Shown here: positions 22,709 through 36,600 of the stretch, one piece after another
How the letters are laid out: each line of letters begins with the position of its first letter
How positions within the stretch are numbered: the stretch's first letter is position 1
From: Paragyromitra xinjiangensis
Taxonomy: Eukaryota > Ascomycota > Pezizomycetes > Pezizales > Discinaceae
Length of the DNA stretch: 64,000 bases
Reading direction: 5' to 3'
Assembly (NCBI GenBank): GCA_038503065.1
Contig: JBCAMK010000019.1
Location: 682,001-746,000 of the forward strand
Made by a program: the position numbers and the translations under genes
The notes under the pieces: generated by a model
Told to the model about the DNA's origin: nothing
Databases searched by the model: none
What the model saw: only the letters and a program-made list of their open reading frames with translations

Positions 22709-25700
22709 CGTGGCTGACGAAAGGTGCTTCCAGGGGTTGCAAAGGAGACGTCGTTGGGTAGAATATTTACGGTGGGGACTGGCCACGGTAGTGGCGGTTG
22801 AAAGAGTGGTGATAGGGTGTATATTAGAAAAAGTAGCCTGCAATCCCGAGCAAAGGAAAAAGGAAAAAGAAAAAAGCCAGTCAGCTTAGAGGACGATGAC
22901 GAAACCCAGGGGCAATGGGGAGAGAGAATTTATATGTAGGTGGTATGTGAAGTCGAATGCCCCACACACTACATATGCCCTCCTTTTGCCCACACAAAGC
23001 AACGAGGGGCACTTGCCTTGCAACACCAATGGAGGGGGCGTCAACCGCAGCGTCAGCACAGAAGATAGGCGATTCTGAATGTAGACAGACAGTAGCAGCT
23101 GAACGTCAGAAATTGATGAGAGAACGACGATGATATCCGGGTGAGATGTGAACGTGAGAGTGCGAGAGAGTGCGTGAGTGAGGTGGGACCTGCTGGTTGG
23201 AGTCCTTGCGCTGCGTCTCGGCACCCGCTGGATGGGGCTCGATAGGGCAAGCTGGTCCCGCACCCCGTCCAATGGTTCTGCATTCCATCGACGCCCAATC
23301 TCGACACCGCCCTGATCTTCGTCTTCTAGAGACAGAGATTACTCCCCATTTGCTCGTGGTCCTGACTCTTCCGATTCCATCCTTCCATAACTGCTAACAT
23401 CGTCAACTTATTCCATCCAGAATCATGAAGGCTTCTGGTGGCTGCCAGGTACAACCCACGAAGAGATTTATATCCCACTGGACAAAGTTTAAAATGAAAA
23501 TTACGTATAGATGCTCCCTTCAGCAAACTATTCTTCAGTCCTTTCCTAGAAACCCCATATTGTGCAATTTATAAGCCTTGATATTCCGATAAGTGCTTAT
23601 CTACCCCACACATCCGGCCCCATCACCACAATCTCCTTCCGCCAGACCATTGTCTTAAAGGCCACCGGCAAGCAGTAAACCAGGTGCCACAAAAAACCCC
23701 AGGGCCCACAGTTTACCCTGTTCCTGCAGACTTCCCAATGCTGAAATCACCCAATCGACTTAATCCAAAAACCATATTACCTTTCACAATGCTATCAAAC
23801 CTCCCGTCCCTTAGCAGTCACGATTTTAACGTAGCAAAGAACAAATGAGCGGACGTTGGGTAGCTCAATGTGCCTATACTCGAAAGGGACGGATCCCCCG
23901 CTAACGATTTCGACTGCAAGCAACAAAGGCTACAGCTATACTACAACCAATAGGGAAAGGTAGGGAAAGGTGTAGCAGAACCAGGCGCTGTATAAAGTCC
24001 CGCTGGGAACGAGAAGTCAAGAGACAATATAAATATATTTTGCGTCTCGCTGCTGCAGAAAATCTAGAACCCTACACATCTATATCTCCCAAACGATAGA
24101 AGTAGCTCAGACACCTTCCAAGAGCCTCACGATCTCAGAACATCAGTAACAGACAAGATATAAGACGTAGCGAATAAGAACCCTTGAACTTTATCCAACG
24201 CAGACTGCAGCCCATTTCATTCTCCGATCTGGTGTTCCCAGCCTGAGCACCAGATCAGAAGGCTACCAAGTGCAATAGTATTTAAATGCACTCTCCAAGA
24301 CTTCTGCCATTCTATTCTTGAAAGCCTGGGCCCCTGTAGTAACTCGCATCTTTGGCACCTCGCTGGGCTAACAAAGCCCTCGCCGATATGCTCTCCACAT
24401 CATTCCCAAGGCATCTCGCCCTTTCTTCCTCCAACACATCAGCCAGATGGAAATGGATGAGATCATCGGGGGCAACGCTAGTATCACCAGGACAACAACG
24501 CTCGGTGCCCTGCGCTCAGGACTTGAGTTGTACGTCACCAAGGAACTCGGGAGACGAGAATGACCCCCATCTCTACTGCACGTCAGTTTCAGGGGCATGT
24601 CTTGGACCGTATCTCCATAACCAAGCGACTGCCACTGGTTCTTGATTTGGGGTTCGAGATGAGTAGATTGTTGAGCCGTGGCCTGTAGGAAGCATGTTGT
24701 TTTCGCTGAGCCCAGCGTCACCGCCAAGACATCACTACACCCGCATCACGGTTCCGGTGTTTCTAAACTGGTACCCTTTCCTTTTTCAATCCCATCAACA
24801 GAGCCGCCTAGTCAACGATAAATCTGCTTATGATCCATCTGGGTCTTTTTGCATTGCATCTGTGCGCAATGGCCTACAAAATCCGTTGGCCATCACCAGT
24901 TTACGGAGATGGACTTCCTATCTACTGTTACTTTCATCCTGCCGAACCCTGGACAGTCGACCCTGCGTCGGAAAAAAACACCGGCTGAGCATGCGACAGT
25001 ATTATCGATTTGGGTTCCGTTTAGGAAGTGCCAGCAAGCACGACACAGTGATAAGATGATGGGAAGATAGCAGCAATGGTCACAGTGAAGATAGCAGCGG
25101 TACAGTGAGTTGGTCCCTGGGGATTCGGGAGAGGATCTCTTGCATAATTGACATTTGATGATTAGAGCGGGGGGTGGAGGGGATATGAGGAGGGGGGTGG
25201 AGAGTGAGCAGCGGGCAGCGGGCAACAAGCAGCAAGCCAGAATTGCTTTGTCTTGATTGGCAGAGTGGCTGCAGGTAGCCAAAAGGGGCTAGACCAGATC
25301 TATGGCGCCCAGCCCACTTTGGCTCTCGGCCGCAGTTCTTGTCTAGCTCCCTTTTTTGTGTCCTGCTATGGCTGTCGGTCGTTTTCCGTCGCTCACGCTG
25401 CTGCGAAACTCTGAGTCTCTCTTCCGTTGCTGGGCTCGTCACTCAACACACACACGCCCTTCCCACCCGCTCTCCGTCTTTCCCACTGGTCTGTCGTCCT
25501 GTCACTCACGCCTGCCCTCCCTTACACTTAGGCACGCCCACACTCAACTCAGTGCCCTCACGCTGCTCCACGCTCCTCCTCCTCCTCCTCCTCCTCCTCC
25601 TGCTCTTTTCCCTCCTCCTCTCCCTCTCCCTTCCCCTTCTCCCATGCACAAGCTGCCCTTTCTCCCCCTCCTCCTCCTCCGTCGCTGTCACCTTAGTCTC

Positions 25701-25921
25701 CTCTATCCTTCTTAAGCATTTTTACTACCCTTCCCCATCACCCATTGCCTTCAATCAACTCAGTAATCCGTCTATCCAGACCGTGCCTGCTCTTAACGCC
25801 CCTCATCCCTCGGACCCTTCTACTCCTCACCCTCTCCCATCCTCCAATCTCCTCACCTCCCATCCTACTACTCTCACTATTACCACACTTTACTCCCATC
25901 GCTACAAATACCATCCTCACC
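22709..25921. other. 3.2 kb divergent promoter region
   Basis: No gene recognised. It separates the minus-strand gene at 22708 from the plus-strand PHD gene at 25922. The segment 25400-25915 is almost all pyrimidine with a CTC/CCT tract and is most likely the long 5' leader of the PHD gene. Open frames inside it are low-complexity shadows. Confidence 0.55.
25573..25601 (+). repeat. CTC/CCT trinucleotide microsatellite in the CTI6 leader
   Basis: About nine to ten CTC repeats within the pyrimidine-rich 5' leader of the PHD gene. Pyrimidine tracts near start sites are common in fungal promoters. Confidence 0.9.
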
Positions 25922-27919
25922 ATGGTTTCTCCCCGCCGCTCCTCGCGAGCGCGCTCTACGGCAAACCCAGCGCCAGTGTCCCATTCTTCGTCATCATCAG
26001 GGTCCTCCACATCCAATCGTGGCCGCCTCCAGAAGCATCTCGAGAACGACTCTCATCCAGAAATTGACACCAGCTACTCTCGGCGCGGTGATCATCAAGA
26101 GCCCGCGTTTGAGGCCCTCCCCGAAGCACCCGCAGAAACCAACGGCAACGGTGATGAAGAAATTGACGAAGCCGGCTCACAGGAAGATGAGATCACGAGA
26201 TGCATCTGCGGCTACCAAGAGTACCAGGGTAGTGACGATGACCAGGCTGATTCTGCAGACGGCCTCTTCATTCAGTGCGATCAGTGCCATGTTTGGCAAC
26301 ACGGCTTCTGCGTAGGCATCACCGATCAGGCTGCTACTCCAGAGAATTACTACTGTGAACGATGCAAACCAGAATTGCACAAGCTTGGAACCAGCAAATC
26401 TGGGTGAGTTCCATCTTCTCGATTTTTTTTTACCCATTCAGCACTGCACCCAGCCTACCATGCATCCTGACAGCGAGCTCGATCCCATCGGGCAACCTCA
26501 CGGGATTCATTGGGTGACTTTATGATCGAGTTCTAACGTGTCTGCCTCAGAATGCGGACCTCCCTTTACTTACCTGTTCACTCAGAGCCTACTTCTCCGA
26601 TAAACAACAAGGAACAACCGCACAAGCGTAGAACTACCATGAACTCCCGTGACGCTGAGTACGACGATGCCCTTCTGAAGAAGGTGCTTGAAGAAAGTAA
26701 ACACGACAAAACATCCGGGAGTTCTACACGGGGAACCAGTTCAAGAGGACGTAAACGAGGCACCAGCGAGGGATCCGACGAGTGAGTTTTCGCTGCAGCG
26801 TCTGAACAGTAACTTTACAAAGGCAGGACGGGATGGCTGATGCTGGGATAGACCAAAGCAAGATACGAAACGAATGAGGACTTCGGATTCACCGGACTCG
26901 CCTATTAACGGCATCACCTCCTCTGGGGACGAAAAACACGGAAAGGGGGCTCCAGCCCCTTCCTCGACTAAGAAAGCGCGTGGTACGGCTGCCCGCAGCT
27001 CGACTGCTGCAAGCTCTGCTGCAGCCGGTAAACGCACTTCGGCGAGGAATAGAGGGGGAGAAAAGAATAAGGAAACCAGAAAAGAAGGTATGTGATTAAA
27101 ACCGGATTTACTTCTCTTGCCATTCATCCTCACCCTCGTCTCGTGGGATGCAAGGCACGGCAAAATGGCATTATCTGACCTTCAATTTTGTACACAGACT
27201 CTGAACATTCAGACGATTACCCACCACCCCGTTGCAACAACCGCAACGCCCAAAAACCATTAGTCGAGGAACCAGCCAATCCTCCAGCCCTTGTCGAAGT
27301 TGTTCCAGATACTCCTCAACAGCCAGCCAAACGCGGTGGTCGTAATGGACACACCAATGGTGGTGGTGGAAGACGTCGCGGAGCCTATCGTCACCGTCAC
27401 TCGGAAGACCCGAACGATGGCAACACTGCCTCCCCTCACATCATGACACGAGACCATTCGTCTGCCGGAGGCGTCCAAAGTCAGAAAGCTGACCCTAGCA
27501 CCACAATACTCGATAAACCCACAAAGCCAAGAATACCACAAGCCAGGATGAGCATAAATGAGATGAAAAGGCGAGTGAATGGCATATCGGATTTCATCAC
27601 AAGAACACAGATTGAAATGGCCAACTCACGGCAGAGTGACATCTACGCGTATTTGTCGTGGATGGAAGAGAAAGGAACCCCTATCAGCAACTTCAGCACA
27701 CCACAAGATACCTCCAAGGCTGTCACCCCAACTTCGGGTACTGTTCCTGAAGGTAAAGGTCTGCCGCAGATTCAAATCAACGGTAACGGAACGGTAAAAA
27801 TGCTAGAGAAGGCGACAGAAATTTTGGTCGGTGATCTGCAACCAGGTGCGTTGGAGATGATGGAGCTGTTGTCAAGTAAAATAAATCGATGGCAGCAACA
27901 CTATGGAGAGAAGATATAA
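25922..27919 (+). CDS. CTI6: PHD-finger protein, CTI6-like chromatin factor
   Basis: Four exons encode 556 residues: 25922-26403, 26551-26781, 26852-27087 and 27198-27919. The start MVSPRRSSRAR is the first ATG of the frame after the pyrimidine leader. A PHD finger of C4HC3 type occupies about residues 94-148, from CICGYQEYQG through FIQCDQCHVWQHGFCVG to YYCERC. Trp and acidic residues of the domain fit binding of methylated H3K4. In yeast, Cti6 is a subunit of the Rpd3L histone deacetylase complex and links Cyc8-Tup1 to SAGA. After the PHD the sequence SLYLPV fits the CTI6 family. Long Ser/Gly/Arg-rich linkers follow. The C-terminal part (PRIPQARMSINEMKRRVNGISDFI) is a conserved helical segment. 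Nuclear role is inferred from family. Confidence 0.88.
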
Positions 27920-30900
27920 GTGCTTTTGTCTGATATGAGTCTTTCCTTTTTCCCTTTCCTTTTTGTATATGGGTTTTATGGATGTCGGCTGGTGTTTTGC
28001 TTTTTCATTTCTTCCGAAAGATTAATTGTGGTCTTCTTACTCCATTCCTTCCCATTCCTTTCCTTTGTCTTTTGTTTTTGGGTGGCGACTTGGAACTGGG
28101 GGACCGGAGTACTTGTTATATTTTCTGATGCTTTTACTACCATTACTATTCAACGGATGCCTGCGTTTTTCCCCATTAGTTTGATGGCAATTGAAATTTT
28201 ATGTTTGCACGATTTTATTTTTTTAGGCCGTTCTCGTTTTTACGGTTTCTGATCTATAAGGCCCAAAGTGGAGTAGCATCATCGCGTCAAGGTGCTTGGG
28301 AAAGGAAAAAGAACATGCTTATCTCAAATCAAAGTAAACGATCGAAATCTGCCCCACTTTGTTTTTGACCGTGGCTTCTTTTTTCTTTTCCAAAACTAGT
28401 AAAATATGGGTGGGGCTCCGGCCCAGGTCCATCGGTTCCCAGGAATTTTTGTGTCGGTTCTGTGGTTCCTTGGATCGCTTATTAGGAGTTGTAAATTTTG
28501 TTTTTTATTTCGGAGAAGGGTGAATGGATCGGTGGTTTATAAATGCTTTCTCGATTTCGATTCGTCTCGCAACTTAGTTCGAGAACAAAGGTTAAAGGGT
28601 TTGTTCGTGGCGGTTGTTGGTCTTCAGGACACGGATTTGGGGATAGGAGTTGCTGACTGGGCATCGGCAACCAACGGCCCGATATGCGCCCAACGACATG
28701 CTCAAGTGAGGGGTATGATCTAAAGTGCTTTTTGAAGCAGAGGATATCACGAAGTAGATAAAGTCTAACCAGTAGAAGCTGGCAGCTAGCTTTACCGTCG
28801 AGTACCTTAACTTACACTCTCCTCCCATGCATGCGCTGCCCGCCCGCCGGGGAATTCACCTCTGCTTCTTGTTGGCCGCAGCCGCATTTCATAGTTTTGG
28901 AGGGCCGCACAGGAATACAATTGGTTCCCTGGTGGTGGGGGTAGTTTTTTTTGGCATTCTATTTACCCCGCTCACCTTCCCTACCCGAGACACAAATTTT
29001 TTTCGTGTCACGCACATAAGTGCGTCTTGGCGGTTTATTGTGACGTCAGAGGGTCCTGTCCTGGAACGGACTGCAGTCGGACTGGGGGTTCAGGTTCCAA
29101 ATAGAACCACACCTGTCAACCAAGGAATTCAAGCCCTTCGGATGCAGGATCAACTTGGATGCAGGGATCAAGGACGGATGGGATGCGATGGGACGTGAGT
29201 GATGGGTTGTGATCAACTGCACAAAGGGCGATAAACGAGTGAAGCCCCAACCTTCAGGGGCACGCATTGCACTGTTCCAAGAGAGGGCTCACCCGGTCAA
29301 TCTTGAAGGCAGGATAAAGGATAATCTAAACATTCTTGTCTTACGACAAACAGGCCGAAGGGTGTCTTGCACGTTTCGTTTCGTCTGGAAGAGCAGATCA
29401 AAAAAACACCCTTAGAAAGATATGTAACCCCAAAAATGATGGGTAAATGCTCATAGAATATTGCATGAATTCACTCTAGGATGTCTATTACATCGCCGTT
29501 TCAATTGGTCAGTCTATCTAGAATTGTCTAGATTCTGATAGGAGGAGAGTGGAGGAAGGACATGAGTCGGATAATTGGATCTATCATTAGTATCAATTAG
29601 CATATCCTGCTCACCATTGATTGAAAACAACTAACATTAATTGTGTAGGCTATGCGAAGCAGGCATACCCTACCTGAAGGTGCAATGGAATTTAGGACTC
29701 GCTCCTGGCCCCAAACTTGTTCCGATCCATCACTTCCCAATGAGTGGCATGCCTCCCTATATCTCATATTCGCAGCTACCAGCACACCACTCCGAACCAC
29801 CCCCGCCGTATAAGAGCACATTTTATTTCTTCAATTGATGACAAAAACCAGGAAAGTATTCCCTACCAGGAAGTGATGGAATCTACCAACTTACAGGCAA
29901 CAGACGATTGACAGGAAGCTGACAACAAGTTAACCTCAAACAGTGATACGTTTGATGTCTTGAAGCGCCGCTCAAAGTACACGGTGAAGGGACAGAGGAA
30001 TCTAAATTGATGATTATGATAGATTGGAGGAAAGGGGAGGCGGGAAATTCTCTGGAGAAAAAGAGTACTGTTTCATGCAGCGATTCCGGAGGTCACGAAC
30101 ACCTTTAAACTTGGCCCTCGGAGGAGGCCTCACCCAGCGTGTAATTAGAGAATATTTAGGTGTCTCCTCCCCCCCTCATGCCTGTAGGCGAAGATACGAG
30201 AGTAAACAATCGAACCAAGATGATTAGATGAATCCTACTAGACCTTCATTGCCCCACACCTGCTCCTCTTGCCTTTTATAGCTTCACCCAGATGTCAGGG
30301 GGAAAAAACATCATTTGCCTCCTTTGCTATTTATTAGGGTCACTAACTTGTGAGTCTTCTCTAAGTGTCGCCTATCAGGTGCTGGGGAGGATTTGTATAT
30401 AAGGCCAGCTACCGTTCAAACATGGTTAGGTTGAATTGGACTACCTAGAGTAAAAGAATTACCACCACTACTACTAGACTATTTGGAGAAGAGAGAAATT
30501 ATACCGAGTGATACAATGTGACCTAGCCTATCCACAAACTCTAGAACCCCAGCCCTCTCTCAAAAACACCATACCAATATGAATAGTCTAACCTACGAAG
30601 ACGCCACTTCCTTGCCCTACCTCCACCTCCACTTCCTCCTAAGTTCAGTCATCATTTCTAGTGCCGCCCGGGAAACACCTACAAATGCAACCGTCAATAA
30701 GGTGGTTTGAGTTGGGAAGGGGAGATGAGAAGATGTTATAGTATAGAAAAAAGACCCCTCGAAACACCAGAACAAAAAGGAAAGAAATTCAACACAGCCA
30801 TCTTACCTACCTCCTGGTGCGCAAGTGCCATAACCCTCACTCGGTCATGTGAAGGAAATTCTTACCTGAGCTAAGAGCCACAAAACCCCACTTCCTCATG

Positions 30901-32000
30901 TGGATAGGCAAAACAATGGAGTCAGTGGTTTAGACAGGGCAATGATAAAGGTAAACAGAATTGATGAGATCTCGAAATAGAATCCAATAGATCTGTCGAA
31001 TTGTGCTACTGGGATAGGTTGCCATCAGAGCCAGGAAAATAAACAGGAAAATGGCTGGGGGGAAATTAATGGTAGGCAAACTACAGGAGAGAGGCCCCCC
31101 AAAAAAGGTAGAGCGATAAAACCTAGTGAGAAAAACCAATGATGGATAAAAAAGGCAGAACGTGGGAAGACTCCAAACAAACCTTACACCACAAGTATAA
31201 ACAACACAAGACGGCGGTAAAGCATACACACATAATAGCCTGTAACTGAAAAGCAGGGAAAAATGTGACCAAGATGTAAAAAAAATCAATTCCACTCCAA
31301 CCCAATGACACCCATACAAACAAAACAAAAAACGACTCGTAAGAGAAACAGAAAAACCCGTATCCTTTCATATAGAAAAATTCACCAGTTGCACCTAGCC
31401 CATTCTTTTGACACCAACGCTTTTTTTGTTTCGTGCCCCGCCGGTGAGAGCCCCTGTGGATGCGGGAAAGTCGAAATTATGTCGTATCCTGAAGAAACGA
31501 ATACTTGGCCGATCCAATCCAAGAGAATCCCAGCGAAGTCGATTTTGTAGGAAAGGGAAAAGGAAATGAAAAAGGAAAAAAAACAGACCCAACCCCACAA
31601 CCGATGCCACATTTTGTACGTGCGATATTTTGCCCCAACCCACCCCAAATCCAATATGCCCCATCTTTTGCAAACAACCCAAACCCCATTTGCTTGTACC
31701 CAATAAAGTTCTTCCTCCCAGATAGTCTTGCTCTTCGCCGGAAAGAAGAAACAAAGGAAAATAACAAGAAAAACAACAACCCCTTTTTAAATGCCTTCGC
31801 CGTTGTGACTGAAACCCCCTCTGCCCACCTGTAGGTATCCATACCCAACCCGAAAGAAAAGAGAAAAAAATGAACAATTACAAGACTTAAAACACAACAA
31901 AAAGCAAGTTTAAACAGGTCCTCCCAAGACACAGCGCCCCGAAGTATCAAGAATAAACACCCCAAACAAAAGAGAACCCAACTATAAAACATTAAATCAT
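27920..32000. other. 4.1 kb convergent intergenic region
   Basis: No gene recognised. The first 350 bases are T-rich and fit a 3' UTR of the PHD gene. The last 1 kb, about 31000-32000, is A-rich on the plus strand and fits the 3' UTR of the minus-strand gene that ends at 32001. Open frames there on the minus strand are Phe/Leu-rich translations of that T-rich strand. Frames around 28400-30230 show no known motif. Confidence 0.5.
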
Positions 32001-33538
32001 CTAGCCCCAAACGCTGGCAACAGTTCCGAGGCTCTTGTTGCTAGGGCCCCAAACCTTGCTCCAACCAAGACCATCAGCGCCTTGGCCATTGGGTGTGGAG
32101 TTATTTGAAGGTGCAGGTGAAGACCTCTCTTTGGAGATATTGTTAAATGGGTCGTTCTCCTGGGCGAAACCGTAACTCAAAGGGGAAGGCAAAGGTGTAG
32201 TGGACCTTTTGTTATTGACTACAGAATTTTGGTTCTGCGTTGGACGCGTTCCAATGGGGGCAACTCCTGATGAAGTCACGGGCGTGGTCGACACCCTTTG
32301 CGCACGTGGTGGGGAGCCACCGGGAGACGACGCCGAAGTCCGGCTTGACTGCGCCTGAGCACCAGAATTGTCGAACAAGCTGAATGATGCGGATTTCGAC
32401 GAAGGCGAAGAGACACTGTTAGTACGAGAACGCGTCGGCGAGGCTGCGTTAGATTGTCCGACATGGGGACCTTGCTCAGTAGCAGGAGTTTGAACTGGAG
32501 TAGTATCAATGTTGCCGCTCTGCTGATGCCCAAAAGGGTCAAACGTGGATGAAGGAGACGGACCACGTGTACCACCAGCATTAGAACCGGGGGCAGAAGG
32601 CCCATTAGAATGGATATTGGTTCCTCTCGAAGTATTATTCTCGTCCATGTGAGGACCATCTTCGGATTGATGACCATCAGGATTTCCGGCATAAAGGGCA
32701 CGGTGCTGACGAGCGATAAGATCACGGCGCTCGTCCTCGGTCATGGCGCTGGGACTCATGACACGGTCCTTCCCGTAGGTGGAAATTTCGGCCAGCAATG
32801 CTAAAGGGCCTTTATAAGTTGGGTCTCTCCCAAGATTTGGAGCGTTCGAAGACATACTCCTGTTATATTGCTGCTCCTGATGATAATTACGCAAATCACG
32901 CTCTCTCTGAGCTGCCAATCTCCGCTTTGCCTGCATCATCTGCTCCGCCTCAGTCTGACGCGGCTGAAAACGCTGGGTTGCGTAAAAGTTTTGAAGGTTC
33001 GCGGCAGACTGAGAACGCATTACGTCAAACTCCTGAACAGAGTAATGACGAGAAGTAATAGGGGTCACCATGCGTGTATCTAGATTGTTTAGCCATATAT
33101 CTGCCAGGCCCTAAAAAGGGGCAGGTAGTAGCAAAACTATGAGGATACGCACCATGTTCAGGGAAGCCGCGAGGGCTCAAAACAGGCAATGAATCGCGAC
33201 GCTGAGGGGCAAACATCTTCCCACTCTTGACCAAGTTGTCCACAGCTCGGTCAACCTCTATAACGTATGTGGTTAGAGTTGAACGACAGTAGATATTAAT
33301 AGTACAAGAGGCAAAGAAAGTTACCATCTATCTGGGCGCCAAAGGCAGCAGGATCTTCAGGCTTCATTTGAGCCGTGTACCGTGCGGTTAGATCGGAAGG
33401 ATCCGAGGCATGAGAGCGCGGAAAGTGCGTCTGAACAGGAGTTGTACCAGCTCGTCCCTCCCAGGCGGGACGAGAGCTTTGCCAGGTTGCGGCTTGGGCT
33501 TGGACTTGGGCCTGTGCTTGGTTTTCGTAGTATGACAT
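32001..33538 (-). CDS. Conserved fungal protein of unknown function, Gln/Ser-rich
   Basis: Three exons on the minus strand encode 465 residues: 33325-33538, 33153-33257 and 32001-33079. The start is ATG 33538 (MSYYENQAQAQVQAQA). The apparent upstream extension begins with TTG, not ATG. A conserved N-terminal segment reads EVDRAVDNLVKSGKMF and crosses intron 1. It is followed by a motif RRDSLPV and, in exon 3, the helical block QTEAEQMMQAKRRLAAQRER plus RNYHQEQQYNR, then MTEDERRDLIARQHRALY. The rest is disordered and rich in Ser, Asn, Pro and Thr. The end WGPSNKSLGTVASVWG looks conserved. I know similar unnamed proteins in other filamentous ascomycetes but no function. There is no signal peptide or membrane segment. 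Confidence 0.8.
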
Positions 33539-33652
33539 GACTGAGATGAACAGCGAAGAGTGCACAAAAATTTGAAGCGAGAAAAGCGGTATTAACAAGA
33601 AAGTATTGGGTGGTGGTTAGAGCGAACAGAGGCCTAGATGACTATGCACTTT

Positions 33653-33666
33653 GGGGGGGGGGGGGG
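33653..33666 (+). repeat. 14-G homopolymer upstream of the Gln/Ser-rich gene
   Basis: An uninterrupted run of 14 G, about 115 bases before the start codon of the minus-strand gene at 33538. It would be poly-C on the transcript strand. It is prone to length error in sequencing and slippage in vivo. Confidence 0.9.
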
Positions 33667-36600
33667 TGAAAGAGGGGATGGGGGATGAGAGGATGGTAGA
33701 AATGAAGGTTCGATCCTGTCTAGATGGTGGCGAAGAAGGATGGTTAGCGATCAGTAACTAACGAAGAAGTTTTTTCTTGATTTTTGTAACCGGCCAATAA
33801 CATTGAGAGGAATCGAGGGATAAGGATGAACAGCGAAGATAAAAGCAGAACTTTTTTTTCGGATACATAAAAGTGCAGCTAAAATAGGCCACAGCAACGT
33901 ATGCAGGACAACGAAAGCAGACGAGAAAAAATTGACATACCACTAAACAGAAACAGAGTGATAGCAGACAGAAAGTGTCCGCTGGGTACGATGGAGGAGG
34001 AGAGGAGGGAGGAACAGAAGAGAAGAGAAGAGGAAGGAGGAAGGAGTTCTTGTGTCGATGGGAAGAAGAAGCAAAGAGGGGGATGAGAGGTTGGGTGTGG
34101 AAGTCTTCGGGGTTGGGGGTTAGCCTTTTGGGGTTAAACTGGTGATGACGGGGTTGTGCGGGAAAAGGGAAAGGGAAAGGGCCCGTGTGCAGCAGCCAGC
34201 AAAGGACGAGGAAGAGGGAAAGAGGAAAGAGGAAAGAGGAGGGGGAATAGAGAGCGAAAGGGAAAGAAGGAAAAAAATATAAATATTCACCAGGATTCGA
34301 AAAGAGGATAAAATGTTAAACTGGAAAATTAGGGCCTCTCGTTTCTCCAGCGCCGATTCCACACAAACGCCGAAAGAAGACAGCCCGACAACCACGACGG
34401 GCAACACTCTGGACAGAAAGGGACGCCAGGTAAGGAGGCTGGTCTGGTTGAGCGATGTGCGGGATGGGCGAGATATCGCTCCACGCTTCCCAGTCCCCCA
34501 GTCCGCCAGTGTTGGGGCCGCTGCAGTGCCAGTCTGCAAATGCTGTCATTGGCTACCTGTCGAGCGGAGGCAGCAATGCTGTGACCAACCCTTGCACGCT
34601 GCTGGATTGGGCAGGTTCGGTGATGGGTCTTCACTTCCTCACTTTTCGGTAGTCTCATTTTTTCTCGTGTCCTTCTCAAGGTACTGCAACCGTGAACGTG
34701 TCCTGATCACAACTAAAAAAAACTCAAATAGTACGCTTCCTCCTTCATCCGACCACGATATGCACCAGTAAAGTATCTCACTTATGCAGGGTTGGAATTC
34801 AATTGCATCAAGTAGCCTCTTGGGTTGGATCCCGTAGAACCCTGGTGGCTGTGATGAAGAGTACAAACCGGTCCGCAGTTTAGGCTCTTGATACATACGG
34901 TATACATAAGCAGAGCTGCCCCGTAAAATGGAACGTTTGTGTGGAATATTCTGAAACAAAGTACACCAGGGAAACATGGCAATCCAGAGAAGCAGAGGAA
35001 TGGCAAACCCCTCCTCCCCCTTACCACTCACATCCACCCACACCCACACGGCAGCATATATGAAGAATAATGCCTTGTTTGGAAATTTTGACACTGCCGA
35101 GCGACGTTGCACCATGGCAAGAATGGTAGCCTCCACGTCTAAAACCCTTTCCAACAAATTTATGGACCCAGTGGCTGGCAGAAACCTGCATATCGCGCCT
35201 TTGGGTCCTCCGACAAGCACCACTAGAATTGCCGTTTCAAGGTCGCAACTGGAAAGGGTATGCCTTTCGTTCCATTTTGAAGATCCGAATCCAGGCTGAT
35301 GAACAGAATTTCAGCATCCAAAGCCACGCCAATAGAAAGAAGAAACCAAGTTAAGAGTCGAAAAACTACGGCCGACAGTTTGGTGGAACCTGAGATCCCC
35401 AGTTTTTGGGCTATGGGAAAACACCAAGTTGGCTAGCCGATTAACTGTGGTTCACGGAAAAGAGGATGGTAAGGTTGCCATCGATCTCCTCGTGTGCGAG
35501 GATGATCCTGCCTATCTTTCGCTTCGACGCCCTTTTCTAGAATGGCAATCTCGTGATACAACATCCGTCCTGCGCAATTGATTATGGCATCCATCAACGT
35601 TTTGCGCCCTAATCACCAAATCGTTTAGACAGATGGAGGAAGGATTAACGTTCAACCTTAACCGCTAGCAAAGAACTCCGATAGGAATTTTCGGAAATCA
35701 AAACAAAGGGCGGCCATGAAAACCGAAACTGCCGATCCCCTCCTGCGTGGTCCTTGGGTAGTGACGCCATAGTTATCCGAGCAATTGCTGTGTCGGGTTG
35801 CGAGAAAAAAAGAAAGGGTGCGGAGAAAGCCTATGTTTGCACATCGTCACATCTCACACGGGCTCTCATCCGGCACGCTCGCCGTCAGGATCAGTCGATC
35901 TTGGTGCACGCCTCTTCTCCACTCACTTGTTTCTAGTTTCTTTCCTTTTTTTGCCCTCGCTCCCTACGCCCAGCTCTAAGTTTTGACCACAAAAGATGCT
36001 GCTTTCTAAGGCCAACTGCCCAACTCATACCGTTTCCCACCCGCTGGTCCCCGGGACGGTCCCTGACTATCTCGCTCAAGATATCGGAAAAGTCAAGATT
36101 CCCGTCGATGCTTCCCAACCGAGACTACACCTGCCAAAGAGATACTTGGACACGGTCCTGGGATGTAGCGCGCCCCAGTAGCGTATGATGTGACAAATTT
36201 ATCATGTCGAAGAAATCACACTGCAGAAGTACAGTAGACATCACCAGCAGCAGAGCTCCTGGCCAATTTCCGAGGTTTTCTGTACTTTGCATAACCCCAG
36301 ATAAAGAGTGAATGCGCGCCTACGGCGACGGAAAGAAAAAGGGGACACGGTCAATTGTGAAAAGCCGTACCTAGCAACTCCTTCGGACCGTACGGTTCCC
36401 TGATCAGGTGAGCCGACAGCATTATTCCCCGGAGATTTTTCTCCAGGGCCCACCCACAATTATTCAAGAGTGCATGCTTTAGAGTACATCCGCCCGCGCC
36501 AAGATTAGGGGTCTGGGGAGACAAACAACATGAAAAACTAGGTTACCCAATGGAGGCTGAAATCCTGAAACAGGCAGCTGTTGACCACCCACATCCGAAA

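Noticed and set aside
30930..32010. Phe/Leu-rich minus-strand frames that look like membrane proteins
   Set aside because: They translate a T-rich 3' UTR-like strand next to the gene ending at 32001. Hydrophobicity is a composition artefact.
33700..33720. GGTTCGATCC resembling a tRNA B box
   Set aside because: No A box or cloverleaf upstream; the preceding sequence is a purine-rich run.
34639..35223. 194-codon minus-strand open frame in the intergenic region
   Set aside because: No domain, no recognised conservation and unusual composition; frames of this length occur by chance in 4 kb.
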